Source of the DNA: an uncultured Acidimicrobiaceae bacterium
GTDB taxonomy: Bacteria; Actinomycetota; Acidimicrobiia; Acidimicrobiales; Bog-793
Length of the DNA stretch: 41,879 nt
Reading direction: 5' to 3'
NCBI GenBank assembly: GCA_903845085.1
Contig: CAIMWD010000020.1
Span: 1 to 41,879, forward strand
The notes under the pieces are model-generated. The model was not told the DNA's origin. It worked only from the letters and a program-made list of their open reading frames with translations, and made no database searches. Below are positions 29,970 to 38,145 of this stretch, piece after piece. The translations under genes and the position numbers were made by a program. How positions within the stretch are numbered: the first letter of the stretch is position 1; the number at the start of each line of letters is the position of its first letter.

Positions 29970-30692
29970 TCAGTCGAAGGAGAAGTAGCGGGCCGCGAAA
30001 GCTGGCGCCACGAAGGCCCAGATAGCGAGTGTGATCCAGCCCGATAGCGGTGCCTGACCTCCGGAGAGGAGGGGGTGAAGAATATTGGTCAACGCTCCTG
30101 CGGGAAGGTAACGGGCGACGTTCGCAAAACTCCCTAACTTGCTGAGCGGGAAGACGATGCCACCGATCATGAGCAGGATGACATAGAGGCCATTGACCAA
30201 AGCGAGCGTCGCCTCGGCGCGGAGCGTCCCCGCAAGCGTGAGGCCGATCCCACCGAAGGCGATTGAGGCAAGCGCGAGCGCACCGATTCCCGCAAAGATG
30301 CTCATGCCCGGGTGCCACCCAAGGATCAGCGCCACACCACCAAGAAGAATGACCTGCACAATCTCAATTTCGATGATGGACAAGATCTTGGCCACGATGA
30401 GTGCACGTCGGCCGAGTGGCGTCATCCCAATACGACGGAGCACTCCGTAGCTGCGTTCAAATCCTGTCGAGATACCGAGGCTCACCATCGAACTCGACAT
30501 GATCGCCAGTGCAAGGATCCCCGGTGCGACGAAGGCGATGCCGTGGATTCGCCCCGTCGAGATGATCGAGACCTTACTGGTGAAGAGCAGGAGCAGAAGC
30601 GGGATGCCGAAAGTGACGAGAAGCGACTCTCCCCGTTCCAGCGTCATCCGAAGCTCCGCTGCTGCCTGTGATCGAATCGCACGGAGTCTCAT
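29970..30692 (-). CDS. ABC-2 type transporter permease
   Basis: A 240-residue membrane subunit with six hydrophobic segments. The layout is that of ABC-2 permeases: an N-terminal amphipathic region (AAAELRMTLERGESLLVTFGIPLLLLL), LGISTGFERSYGVLRRIGMTPLGRRALIVAKIL (the typical linker with RxxGxTP), and the late YLPAGALTNILHPLLSGG. The start overlaps the stop of the ATPase gene as ATGA. The substrate is unknown; the link to ctaA suggests a role in cytochrome or haem biogenesis, or export of a related compound. Confidence 0.88.
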   Translation of the reverse strand: MRLRAIRSQAAAELRMTLERGESLLVTFGIPLLLLLFTSKVSIISTGRIHGIAFVAPGILALAIMSSSMVSLGISTGFERSYGVLRRIGMTPLGRRALIVAKILSIIEIEIVQVILLGGVALILGWHPGMSIFAGIGALALASIAFGGIGLTLAGTLRAEATLALVNGLYVILLMIGGIVFPLSKLGSFANVARYLPAGALTNILHPLLSGGQAPLSGWITLAIWAFVAPAFAARYFSFD

Positions 30693-31660
30693 CGAGACCT
30701 CCTTCGACCCCGTGAACCCCGGCCCGTCTCACTTCGCGAGTTCGGCTCCTCCTCAGTCGCAGTCAGCGCAAGGAAGATCTCCTCGAGCGACTGTCCGCCA
30801 GAGGAGAGAGAGGAGAGATCGTGATGGTGCAGTGAGAGCCAGTGACAGATCTGCTCGATCGATCCGTTGAGATCTGCGACGGGGATGCGATAGCGAAGAT
30901 GACCCTCCTCGACAACAGTTAGGCCAAGATCACCGGCCATCTCGTCGATGGCGATTGGCGTATCGGTGGAGAGGTGAATGACGCGGTCCTTTCCACGAAG
31001 CTCGTCGAGGGTGCCGCTTGCGACCACCTCGCCGTCGGCGATAATCACCACACGGTCGGCGAGTCGCTCCGCCTCCTCCAGCTCGTGCGTGGTGAGTACG
31101 ACGGCAACACCATCCTCCCGGAGTTGGGAGATAATGGCACGAACCATGAGGCGCCCGCTGGGGTCGATGCCTGCAGTGGGTTCGTCGAGAAAAACTACCC
31201 GGGGTCGCCCAACGAGGGAGAGTGCGAGGGAGAGTCGTTGGCGCTCACCGCCGGAGAGGCGACGCGCTGGGGTGCGACCGACTTCGACGAGACCCACGGT
31301 CTCCAAGAGCTCGCCGGGGGATCGGGGGTTCTCGTAGTAGTCAGCAAAGAGCCGGAGCGCACGCTCAGGGGAGAGCTGTGGGTAGGTGCCAGAACCCTGC
31401 AACATGACGCCTACGGAGGCGATGAGACGCTTATGATCGTCGACCGGATCGAGGCCAAGGACGCGCACGGTGCCCCTAGTCGGACGGCGAAAGCCCTCCG
31501 TGGTCTCGATGGTGGAGGTCTTGCCGGCGCCGTTGGGACCCAGAAGGGCAACGATCTCACCGGCACCTACGGAGAACGAGACGTCGCGCACGGCCTCCTT
31601 TGCGCCAAAATGCACTGCGAGATTCTCGACTTCAATTGCCGGCATGGTGGGTTCTGGCAT
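30689..31660 (-). CDS. ABC transporter ATP-binding protein
   Basis: A 323-residue ATPase. All motifs are intact: Walker A LLGPNGAGKTS, Q-loop VGVMLQGSGTYP, signature RLSGGERQRLSL, Walker B VVFLDEPTAGIDP, H-loop VLTTHELEEAE. The C-terminal 90 residues are the regulatory extension typical of DrrA/CcmA-like exporters paired with ABC-2 permeases. The open frame continues far upstream in an alternative reading of regX3, but the homology starts at ATG 31660 or ATG 31645; neither has a Shine-Dalgarno. The T-run of a hairpin terminator ends just 5 bases before ATG 31660, so the transcript must start very close or arise by read-through. Confidence 0.9.
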   Translation of the reverse strand: MPEPTMPAIEVENLAVHFGAKEAVRDVSFSVGAGEIVALLGPNGAGKTSTIETTEGFRRPTRGTVRVLGLDPVDDHKRLIASVGVMLQGSGTYPQLSPERALRLFADYYENPRSPGELLETVGLVEVGRTPARRLSGGERQRLSLALSLVGRPRVVFLDEPTAGIDPSGRLMVRAIISQLREDGVAVVLTTHELEEAERLADRVVIIADGEVVASGTLDELRGKDRVIHLSTDTPIAIDEMAGDLGLTVVEEGHLRYRIPVADLNGSIEQICHWLSLHHHDLSSLSSGGQSLEEIFLALTATEEEPNSRSETGRGSRGRRRSR

Positions 31661-31665
31661 GGGTG

Positions 31666-31690
31666 AAAAAAACGGCGCGCTAGTGCGCGC
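31666..31690 (-). terminator. Rho-independent terminator overlapping the end of regX3
   Basis: On the minus strand the stem GCGCGC / GCGCGC (31685-31690 and 31675-31680) with loop ACTA is followed by CG and seven T residues (31672-31666). The stem includes the last codons and the TAG stop (31680-31682) of regX3. This is a canonical intrinsic terminator placed inside the coding end, directly before the next ATG. Confidence 0.85.
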
Positions 31691-32450
31691 GAGGGGATTC
31701 GAACCGGTAACCCAGTCCGCGGATCGTCGTGATAAGTACGGGATTCGCCGGGTCACTCTCGACGCGAGAACGCAGGCGTTTGATATGTACATCAAGTGTC
31801 TTCGTATCACCGACGTAGTCGTAACCCCATACGCGCTCGATGAGGCGTTCACGAGTGACAACGCGACCGGCGTTTGAGATAAGGAGCAGAAGGAGCTCAA
31901 ACTCCTTCAGGGGAAGTCGGATCTCCACACCTCGCACGATGCACTCATGTCGCTCAGGATCCAGGCGGACGTCGCCGACGGTGATTGCCTCGCTCTCCGT
32001 ACCCTCGTTGAGCTCCTCCTCGATCTGGAGGGAGCGGAGGCGCTCCTCCTCCGCGAGCGAGCTACGCCGCAATACCGCACGGATCCTCGAGATCAATTCG
32101 CGGAGACGATAGGGCTTCGCAACGTAGTCATCAGCACCGATCTCTAGGCCCACAACCGTGTCGATCTCGGTTGACTTTGCGGTGACCATGATGATGGGTA
32201 CCGCAGATTTTGCGCGGATCGAGCGGCAGACATCAAGGCCAGTCAATTTGGGAAGCATGACGTCGAGAAGGACGATGTCAAAGTCACCATCGTGAAAGAG
32301 TTCCAGTGCCTCAGCCCCATCCCGAGCGATGGTGACCTTGAAATTCTCTCGCTCAAGTCCGACCGCTAGCGCATCGATGAAGGACTCTTCATCCTCGGCG
32401 ATGAGGACCCGGACGATCTCTTCTGTGGTCACCACTTCTAGGCTAGTCAC
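31680..32450 (-). CDS. regX3: Response regulator RegX3 (OmpR/PhoB family)
   Basis: A 256-residue regulator. The receiver domain has IAEDEES, the phospho-acceptor Asp63 in VLLDVMLP, the conserved Thr/Ser in MVTAKS and Lys in VAKPY. A winged-helix DNA-binding domain follows: LPLKEFELLLLLISNAGRVVTRERLIERVWGYDYVGDTKTLDVHIKRLRSRVE, ending GLGYRFE. An acidic linker of about 25 residues between the domains is longer than usual. It lies 20 bases after the histidine kinase gene. By position next to SenX3 and near pst genes it is the likely phosphate regulator. The start GTG 32450 or GTG 32432 is uncertain. Confidence 0.9.
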   Translation of the reverse strand: MTSLEVVTTEEIVRVLIAEDEESFIDALAVGLERENFKVTIARDGAEALELFHDGDFDIVLLDVMLPKLTGLDVCRSIRAKSAVPIIMVTAKSTEIDTVVGLEIGADDYVAKPYRLRELISRIRAVLRRSSLAEEERLRSLQIEEELNEGTESEAITVGDVRLDPERHECIVRGVEIRLPLKEFELLLLLISNAGRVVTRERLIERVWGYDYVGDTKTLDVHIKRLRSRVESDPANPVLITTIRGLGYRFESPRAH

Positions 32451-32470
32451 ACCCCAGTCACCCGACGTTC

Positions 32471-33730
32471 TCAGCCGACCTCGCCGCCCGCCTGCAGCGG
32501 GAGATGCAGTAGGAAGGTCGTTCCCTCACCCTCACGAGAATCGACTTCGACGTACCCTTGATGGTTCTGTGCGACATGGCGCACGATAGAGAGGCCAAGT
32601 CCTGTCCCGCCGGTGGCACGGCTTCGACCAGGATCGACGCGGTAGAAACGCTCGAAGATGCGCTCGAGATCGCGGGTCGGAATTCCGACGCCAGCGTCTT
32701 TTACGGAGATCACCACGTCATCTCCCACCACGGACGCACTGACGTGAACCTTCTTATCCGGATAGGAGAACTTCACCGCGTTATCTATCAGGTTAAATAC
32801 TGCGGAGGTCAGCTGCCGGCGATCACCGAGCACGGCAACTGGAGGGTTGGGTTCATTGAGTTCAATGCCGACGCTGCGCTGGTCTGCCGCCTCGCGAACT
32901 CGCTCGGTCGCCTCCGCAAGTACCAGGTTGATCAGGACCGGTTCGCGTGGTGGTGTCGATTCCGATTCGATCCGGGTCAGGTCGAGAAGATCATCGATGA
33001 CGCGCGAGATGCGAAATGCCTCCATGTGAATGCGTTCGGCAAGCCGACGCGAGACCGCCGGCTCTGTCTCGTCAAGCAGTGTCTCTGCAAGAAGCCCCAG
33101 TGCACCCATCGGTGTCTTCATCTCGTGACTGACATTGGCGATAAAGTCGCGCCGCACCTCTTCAAGGCGCCGACGCTCTGAGACGTCCTCAATCACCGCT
33201 GCCACGCCAAGATTTCGCTGGCCATTGTCGATGCTCTTGGTGCTCACGATGAGCGTGCGTCGAGGCGGGCCATAGAGCTCCAAGGTGCGCTCTCCCTCGC
33301 TGCCAAATGTGGTGGAGGCGATGAGCTCATTGACCGCTTGGATAGCGAGAGCATCGCCATGACGGTTGCTCATAAGTTCAATCGCCCGTGCATTTCGAAA
33401 GACATGGTCACCATGTTCATCACAGACAATTACGGCCTGCGGAAGGGTGTCGAGTGCCTTGCGTAGACGAATGGCATCAGAACTTGCATTGGTGACGGCC
33501 TCCGAGGCGCGCTCAGTGGTCTGCTCCAGATAGGTAAGCGCCTCCTCTATATCGTCCGGCTCCTCCGCGAGACTGTCGCCGCCGAGCCGCGAGCCGAGCG
33601 CAATGAGTCGTTGACGAAGGGCATCCGCTCCACGCCGCGAGCCGAAGACATAGGCACCGATCACCGCAAGAAGTGCAACTCCGATACAGATCAGGAGAAC
33701 AGAGAGCGGGATGTGCAGGTCGTGAGACAT
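32471..33730 (-). CDS. senX3: Sensor histidine kinase SenX3-like
   Basis: A 419-residue membrane kinase. It has one N-terminal membrane helix (PLSVLLICIGVALLAVIGAYVFG) after a very short outer stretch, a coiled-coil linker with LTYLEQTTERASEAV, and a PAS domain (about 92-185). The H-box is FIANVSHEMKTPMGALG (His202). The ATPase domain has N-box LIDNAVKFS, G1 KDAGVGI, F-box FERFYRV and G2 GTGLGLSIV. The missing large sensor loop is typical of SenX3/PhoR kinases, which sense phosphate through the Pst transporter and PhoU. The paired pst genes lie about 5 kb away on the other strand, and no phoU is seen in the window. Confidence 0.9.
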   Translation of the reverse strand: MSHDLHIPLSVLLICIGVALLAVIGAYVFGSRRGADALRQRLIALGSRLGGDSLAEEPDDIEEALTYLEQTTERASEAVTNASSDAIRLRKALDTLPQAVIVCDEHGDHVFRNARAIELMSNRHGDALAIQAVNELIASTTFGSEGERTLELYGPPRRTLIVSTKSIDNGQRNLGVAAVIEDVSERRRLEEVRRDFIANVSHEMKTPMGALGLLAETLLDETEPAVSRRLAERIHMEAFRISRVIDDLLDLTRIESESTPPREPVLINLVLAEATERVREAADQRSVGIELNEPNPPVAVLGDRRQLTSAVFNLIDNAVKFSYPDKKVHVSASVVGDDVVISVKDAGVGIPTRDLERIFERFYRVDPGRSRATGGTGLGLSIVRHVAQNHQGYVEVDSREGEGTTFLLHLPLQAGGEVG

Positions 33731-33772
33731 TCCATAAGCATGTCAGCTCACCGGAGGAGCTACCGAAATGGA

Positions 33773-33789
33773 GCGGGTTTTTGACCCGC
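33773..33789 (+). other. Hairpin between senX3 and the secretion-like cluster
   Basis: Stem gcgggt/acccgc (33773-33778 and 33784-33789) with a 5-base loop lies in the divergent region between senX3 and the small membrane protein gene. It stands about 5 bases before a -35-like hexamer, so it could be an operator rather than a terminator. Confidence 0.3.
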
Positions 33790-33793
33790 CCTC

Positions 33794-33822
33794 TTGTCGT
33801 GGTCGCTCTCTCTGCCTAGGAT
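33794..33822 (+). promoter_or_regulatory. Sigma-70-like promoter for the secretion-like cluster
   Basis: TTGTCG (33794-33799), a 17-bp spacer and TAGGAT (33817-33822) form a reasonable housekeeping promoter. Transcription would start near 33829 and give a leader of about 100 bases before the GTG at 33928. Confidence 0.5.
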
Positions 33823-33927
33823 CTCCACGCGCCTGCAAAGACTGCTGTAAGGCGCACCTATCTTGTCGACACTCTCGACCTCTTTCCGCTGCTGCCGTCC
33901 TCTTCGGCACCTTCACTGGAGGTAACT

Positions 33928-34242
33928 GTGTCTTCGATCTACGTGCTATTGCCGCCCTTTCAGTCTTCGGGGCCCGGGCTCAGTCCAAATGCTGCGGGGC
34001 TGCCAGGAAGCGCCACCTTGCAGTCGCTGATCAATGGACTTGCGTGGTGGGCGCTCCTCGCTGCACTCGCAGGTCTGGTGATTGGGGCAGCAACCTGGGC
34101 TCTTGGGTCTCACTCAAACAATTACCAACACGCGTCAACGGGACGTCGGGCAGTTCTGGTCTCTGGCGGCGCCGCGCTGCTTATCGGCGCAGCACCGACG
34201 ATCTTGAACTTCCTCTTCTCTACCGGCCAGTCCTTACATTGA
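33928..34242 (+). CDS. Small two-helix membrane protein, pilin/VirB2-like
   Basis: A 104-residue protein that starts at GTG 33928, with a very good GGAGGT 5 bases upstream. A proline/glycine-rich N-terminus is followed by two hydrophobic helices (ALLAALAGLVIGAATWALG and AVLVSGGAALLIGAAPTILNFLF) joined by a short polar loop (SHSNNYQHASTGRR). This size and topology are those of VirB2/TrbC-type pilins and of small membrane proteins encoded before TrbL-like genes in actinobacterial conjugation loci. Sequence identity to a named family is not certain. It is the first gene of a four-gene cluster with spacings of 8 bases or overlaps. Confidence 0.65.
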   Translation: MSSIYVLLPPFQSSGPGLSPNAAGLPGSATLQSLINGLAWWALLAALAGLVIGAATWALGSHSNNYQHASTGRRAVLVSGGAALLIGAAPTILNFLFSTGQSLH

Positions 34243-34250
34243 GCGCCCCG

Positions 34251-35435
34251 ATGGTCGTTGACCGCCTGCCATATGGCTTCGTCCTTCGCCCAACGACGGG
34301 GATCGGCTCCCTATTTGGATTGAGCGTTCATGGCCTAATGAACGGACTCTTTTCGATCTTTGGCGCGTGGACCGTCAATGGAACGAGGGCACTCCTCACT
34401 GCATTCTCGGTTGTTTTAAATGACACCTCCGGAGTGACATTTGGAACAGGATTTCACACGCTCTATCTCGTTGTGCGCGGTTTTGGCGCGCAGATCGGAG
34501 TGGCGCTTTTGCTAATTGTCACACTGCAAGCGCTCCTGCAGCAAGACCTCGGCCTTCTCACACGGGTGATCTTTGTTCGACTTCCCGCGGCGTTTTTGCT
34601 CTCGGGCGTCGCTGTAGAGGTGGTCGCCGGGCTGCTCGTCGTTAGCGATTCACTCTCTCGCTCGCTTCTGGCGACGGGTCGACAGAGCATCACCTCATTT
34701 CTCTCCGCCCTAGATGGAGTATTTACTGCAGGCTCCATTCTCTCGCCAGCAACAACCGGATTCGAGGGACTCCTTCTCGCTATCGCCCTTGGATTTGTAG
34801 TCTTTCTCTGCTGGCTCGAGCTGGTACTTCGTTCCGCAGCGATCACCATCGTGACGCTCTTCTTGCCGCTCGCATTTGCCGGCGTCATCTGGCCGGCAAC
34901 GCAACAGTGGCTGCGGCGCCTCGCAGAGACGTTGTTCGTATTGATCATCTCCAAAGTCATCATCGCAGGGATCTACGCCCTTGCGCTGGTGAGTTTTGGA
35001 CATGCGACAGGTGCGGCGATGTTGGTGAATGCGATTGCGATCTTCCTCCTCTGTGCGTGGGCTCCCTTCACGCTGTTGCATCTCGTGCCGATCGCGGAGG
35101 GCAGTGCGATGACTCATCTCTCTGGCCTCTCGCAGCGCGCAGCACAGGGAGCGCAGCGAACCGCCAAGAGGGTCGTTCCGATGGCAGCAGATGCGGTTCT
35201 ACCTGAGCCACAGCCAAGTGTTGATGAGGGTGACGATCTCGATTGGGCACCGGTTGATCCAAATGAGATCCTCACCGTTGATCCCGAAGATCGAGAGACA
35301 TTTGCCTTTTTGGAACCATTCGTTCGGGTTCGCGATGAGGAACAGCGCCCACGCGACGCCGATGGCTCACCGCTGCGATTACCGCCCTCGGTCGAGCGCT
35401 ATGGGCCCGGGGAGGAGAGCAACCATGACAGATAA
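34251..35435 (+). CDS. TrbL/VirB6-like multi-pass membrane protein
   Basis: A 394-residue protein with six to eight hydrophobic segments over residues 60-290 (for example IGVALLLIVTLQALL, AAFLLSGVAVEVVAGLLVV and AITIVTLFLPLAFAGVIW). The motif of a long loop followed by ATQQWLRRLAETLFVLIISKVIIAGIYALAL is what TrbL/VirB6 channel proteins and their actinobacterial counterparts show. The last 100 residues are soluble and acidic (VDEGDDLDWAPVDPNE), probably a cytoplasmic tail. An upstream-extended frame reading to 33768 is only the shadow of the previous gene. TTG 34239 overlaps the previous stop and is an alternative start. The end overlaps the next gene by 11 bases. Confidence 0.72.
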   Translation: MVVDRLPYGFVLRPTTGIGSLFGLSVHGLMNGLFSIFGAWTVNGTRALLTAFSVVLNDTSGVTFGTGFHTLYLVVRGFGAQIGVALLLIVTLQALLQQDLGLLTRVIFVRLPAAFLLSGVAVEVVAGLLVVSDSLSRSLLATGRQSITSFLSALDGVFTAGSILSPATTGFEGLLLAIALGFVVFLCWLELVLRSAAITIVTLFLPLAFAGVIWPATQQWLRRLAETLFVLIISKVIIAGIYALALVSFGHATGAAMLVNAIAIFLLCAWAPFTLLHLVPIAEGSAMTHLSGLSQRAAQGAQRTAKRVVPMAADAVLPEPQPSVDEGDDLDWAPVDPNEILTVDPEDRETFAFLEPFVRVRDEEQRPRDADGSPLRLPPSVERYGPGEESNHDR

Positions 35436-36864
35436 CCGGCGCCACTATTGGTTCGGACCGCGCGATGATCGGGCGCTTCTCGCCGCGCTCGGTCCGCTGC
35501 AACTGGGCGTGATTGGCGCTTCATTGGTGCTTGGCGTCATCGCGCTCCATCTCTTTGCACCACCGGTGGGACTCGAATCGGCTGCTGGTCTCGGCGTGAT
35601 GGGGATGACCCTCTCACTCGGGCGCATCGAAGGGAGGTCGTTGGTGGAGTGGGTCGTGGAGCTCTCGCGGTTCTCACATGCTGGTGTTGTCGGCGAGCGT
35701 CGGATGCTCTATCGGATCCGGACCGGCCTGCGCACCTCACCATCGCCGGCGAAATTCGCGTCGACCGAGTTCGTAGAGGTCACTCACGGCGGTCGATCAA
35801 TAGGAGTGATACTTGATCAACGGAAGCGGATGGTCTCCGGAGTCATCGACGTTGCCGGGACCTCGCTTTCACTCCTCGATAACCAAGAGCGCGAGCGTCT
35901 TTCGATGGCGTGGTCCTCAGTGCTCGCGGCGAGTGCGACGGATCGAAGGACGGTGCGTCTGAAATGGATACATGAGACGGCGCCCGATATCGCGATGAAA
36001 ACTCGCGCATCGGTCATCACCAATATGGCAGGGGTGGCGGACCTGCGCCGCCGCGAGGCGATGGATGCCTATCTCTCGCTGATCGACCAGGTGGGGGGTG
36101 AGCGTCTCGTTACCGAACAGCTCCTGGTCGTGAGTCTTCCCCTCCACTCGCGCTGGCAACCGAGCAACGCGCGCGTCGATCGCACTCCGGTGCCTGAGGG
36201 CCCGTTTCATGATCTTATTGTGCAGCTCGATCTCCTGATGCGGCGACTACATGATGCGGGAATTCCTCCCCGCGGGCCGCTCACACGGGCGCAACTTGAA
36301 GGCGTTACCCAACGACGCTTTCTGCTCACCGGTGTGGCGCAGCGTCGGACTGGGTTGTGGCCTGGCGCAATGGAGGAGCGATGGGAGAGCCTGCGCACCG
36401 ACGAACTCTGGCATGCGACCTTTTGGATTGCGGAGTGGCCTCGAGCCGTGGTCACCTCCGGATTTTTGTTACCACTGCTCAGCGAATCACGGGTCCGCCG
36501 AACGGTCGCGCTCGCCATGTCGCCACTCGCGGTAGATCGCGCGGTCCACCGTGCCGAGCAGCGTCGAACCTCGGCGACAGCGGATGCACAGCTACGCGGT
36601 CGCTATGGGTTTGCACTGAGCTCGCGGCGGCGAGCACAGCACGAAGCGATGACGCGACGAGAGGAGGAGCTCTCGGTCGGTCACCGAGGCTTTGAGTTCT
36701 CCGGATATATCACGGTGTCGGCTGGCTCCCCGCAGGAGCTGGCGGAGGCCTGCGACCAGATAGAACAGTGCGCCTCGGTATGTCACCTCGAGCTCCGGCG
36801 ACTCTATGGAGTCCAGCGTCGCGCCTTCGCCTTTGGGCTCTTAAATGCGCTGGGGTGTCAGTGA
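35425..36864 (+). CDS. SCO6880-family protein (PrgI-like N-terminus, VirB4 N-domain-like body)
   Basis: A 479-residue protein. Two hydrophobic helices near the N-terminus (PLQLGVIGASLVLGVIALHLFA and SAAGLGVMGMTLSLG) have the PrgI-like topology. The long soluble part has no Walker motif and resembles SCO6880-like proteins of actinobacterial conjugation loci, with VSGVIDVAGTSLSLLDNQERERLSMAWSSVLA near 165-195. I read it as the equivalent of the N-terminal, non-ATPase domain of VirB4/TraC, anchored to the membrane. GGAGG lies about 10 bases before ATG 35425. The stop overlaps the start of the ATPase gene as GTGA, consistent with a fixed complex. Confidence 0.7.
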   Translation: MTDNRRHYWFGPRDDRALLAALGPLQLGVIGASLVLGVIALHLFAPPVGLESAAGLGVMGMTLSLGRIEGRSLVEWVVELSRFSHAGVVGERRMLYRIRTGLRTSPSPAKFASTEFVEVTHGGRSIGVILDQRKRMVSGVIDVAGTSLSLLDNQERERLSMAWSSVLAASATDRRTVRLKWIHETAPDIAMKTRASVITNMAGVADLRRREAMDAYLSLIDQVGGERLVTEQLLVVSLPLHSRWQPSNARVDRTPVPEGPFHDLIVQLDLLMRRLHDAGIPPRGPLTRAQLEGVTQRRFLLTGVAQRRTGLWPGAMEERWESLRTDELWHATFWIAEWPRAVVTSGFLLPLLSESRVRRTVALAMSPLAVDRAVHRAEQRRTSATADAQLRGRYGFALSSRRRAQHEAMTRREEELSVGHRGFEFSGYITVSAGSPQELAEACDQIEQCASVCHLELRRLYGVQRRAFAFGLLNALGCQ

Positions 36865-38135
36865 AGATCCCCGTCCACGAGGCAACCTCACTCCAGCTCG
36901 GTGCGACTTTTCCCTTCGTGACTGGCCCAAAATTGCCGACGCGGCATCTGCTCATCGGCAGAGAGCGATCCGGCGACGATTTCTGCTACGACCCCTTTGC
37001 GCTTTATCAGAGTGGATATCTCACCAATCCAAATATGGTTGTGATGGGGCAGGTGGGGCGGGGAAAGAGTGCATTTGTAAAGAGCTTTCTCTTTCGCAAT
37101 TTTGCCTTGGGCCGACGCATCATTGTGATTGATCCCAAGGGAGAGTACAGCGCCTTGGCCGCACAGATCGGCGCTCGGCGCGTGGTGGTCGCTCCGAATT
37201 CCCCTACCCCAGTGAACCCACTCGGTGATGTCGGTTCGCATGCGACGGGCGAGGAACGAGCGCAGCTCGTTCATCGAAATCTGGCAGTTATCGCTGCACT
37301 TGCGCTTCGACGCGCACTTCGCCCGGAGGAAGAGGTTGCACTGGCCCTTGCACTCAACCGTCTCCTCCAAGGCCGAAGGATGGTTACCCTTCGCGAGGTC
37401 ATCGAGTCACTGCGCGTCCCCACTCTCGACGACGCGAATTCGCTGCATCTAGAACCCGCTGAACTTGCGGAGATCGGCGCTGCCACTGCATATTCTTTCC
37501 AGCGTCTCCTCGGTGGACAATTTGGCACCCTGTTTCACGGCGATGGCGCGCGCATCGCACCTTTTCCCTATCGCTCGCTCGTCTTGGATGTCTCCGCCTT
37601 TTATCGTTCGGATGCGCTCTCGCTTGTGCTTGTAGCGCTGCTCGGTTCCCTCGAGACGCAGCTTCGAGCTGAAGGGGGGATGACGTTATTAGTTGTGGAT
37701 GAGGCGTGGGCCGTTGTCGATGATCCGGTGACCTCCGGATTTCTCCGTGCATTTTTTAAGCTCGCCCGCAGCTTTGGGTTGGCCAATCTTCTGGTCGTCC
37801 ATCGACCCTCTGACCTTGGCGTGCGTCGTAGTGGACTCGGTGCCGCAGATGCGTCAATCGGCGAGGGCCTCGTAGCCGATTGCGAGTCCGCGGTGATCTA
37901 CGCACTGGCACGACCGGAGGCGCGACGAGCACAGCACCTCTTTGGGCTGTCATCGCGAGAGACAGAACTCCTTGCTGGATTAGGTCGCGGAGTTGCTCTG
38001 TGGCGTGTCGGTGAATCACGTTTTCTCGTTCGCCATGAACTCAGCGCCGTGGAGGCAGAGATCATCGACACCGACCAGGCGATGCGCCGTTCGCGCGATG
38101 AGGCGAACCGCGCAGGTCCACGAGAGACGCGATAG
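36861..38135 (+). CDS. VirB4/TraC-type secretion ATPase
   Basis: A 424-residue P-loop ATPase of the VirB4/HerA group. It shows FCYDPFALYQSGYLTNPNM, Walker A GQVGRGKS (63-70), FALGRRIIVIDPKGEY, Walker B LLVVDEAW (276-283), and late LFGLSSRETELLAGLGRGVALWRV, all of which match the ATPase half of VirB4-like proteins. The N-terminal domain of a full VirB4 (about 300 residues) is missing and appears to be supplied by the preceding protein. The start is GTG 36861. No relaxase, VirD4 coupling protein or VirB11 follows: the next gene is on the opposite strand, ending 10 bases away. It should power assembly or transport by the membrane proteins encoded upstream. Confidence 0.85.
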   Translation: MKIPVHEATSLQLGATFPFVTGPKLPTRHLLIGRERSGDDFCYDPFALYQSGYLTNPNMVVMGQVGRGKSAFVKSFLFRNFALGRRIIVIDPKGEYSALAAQIGARRVVVAPNSPTPVNPLGDVGSHATGEERAQLVHRNLAVIAALALRRALRPEEEVALALALNRLLQGRRMVTLREVIESLRVPTLDDANSLHLEPAELAEIGAATAYSFQRLLGGQFGTLFHGDGARIAPFPYRSLVLDVSAFYRSDALSLVLVALLGSLETQLRAEGGMTLLVVDEAWAVVDDPVTSGFLRAFFKLARSFGLANLLVVHRPSDLGVRRSGLGAADASIGEGLVADCESAVIYALARPEARRAQHLFGLSSRETELLAGLGRGVALWRVGESRFLVRHELSAVEAEIIDTDQAMRRSRDEANRAGPRETR

Positions 38136-38145
38136 GAGGAATTAC

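Noticed and set aside
33768-34250. N-terminal extension of the TrbL-like gene
   Set aside because: It is the alternative frame of the small pilin-like gene, which has a strong GGAGGT ribosome binding site and membrane helices.
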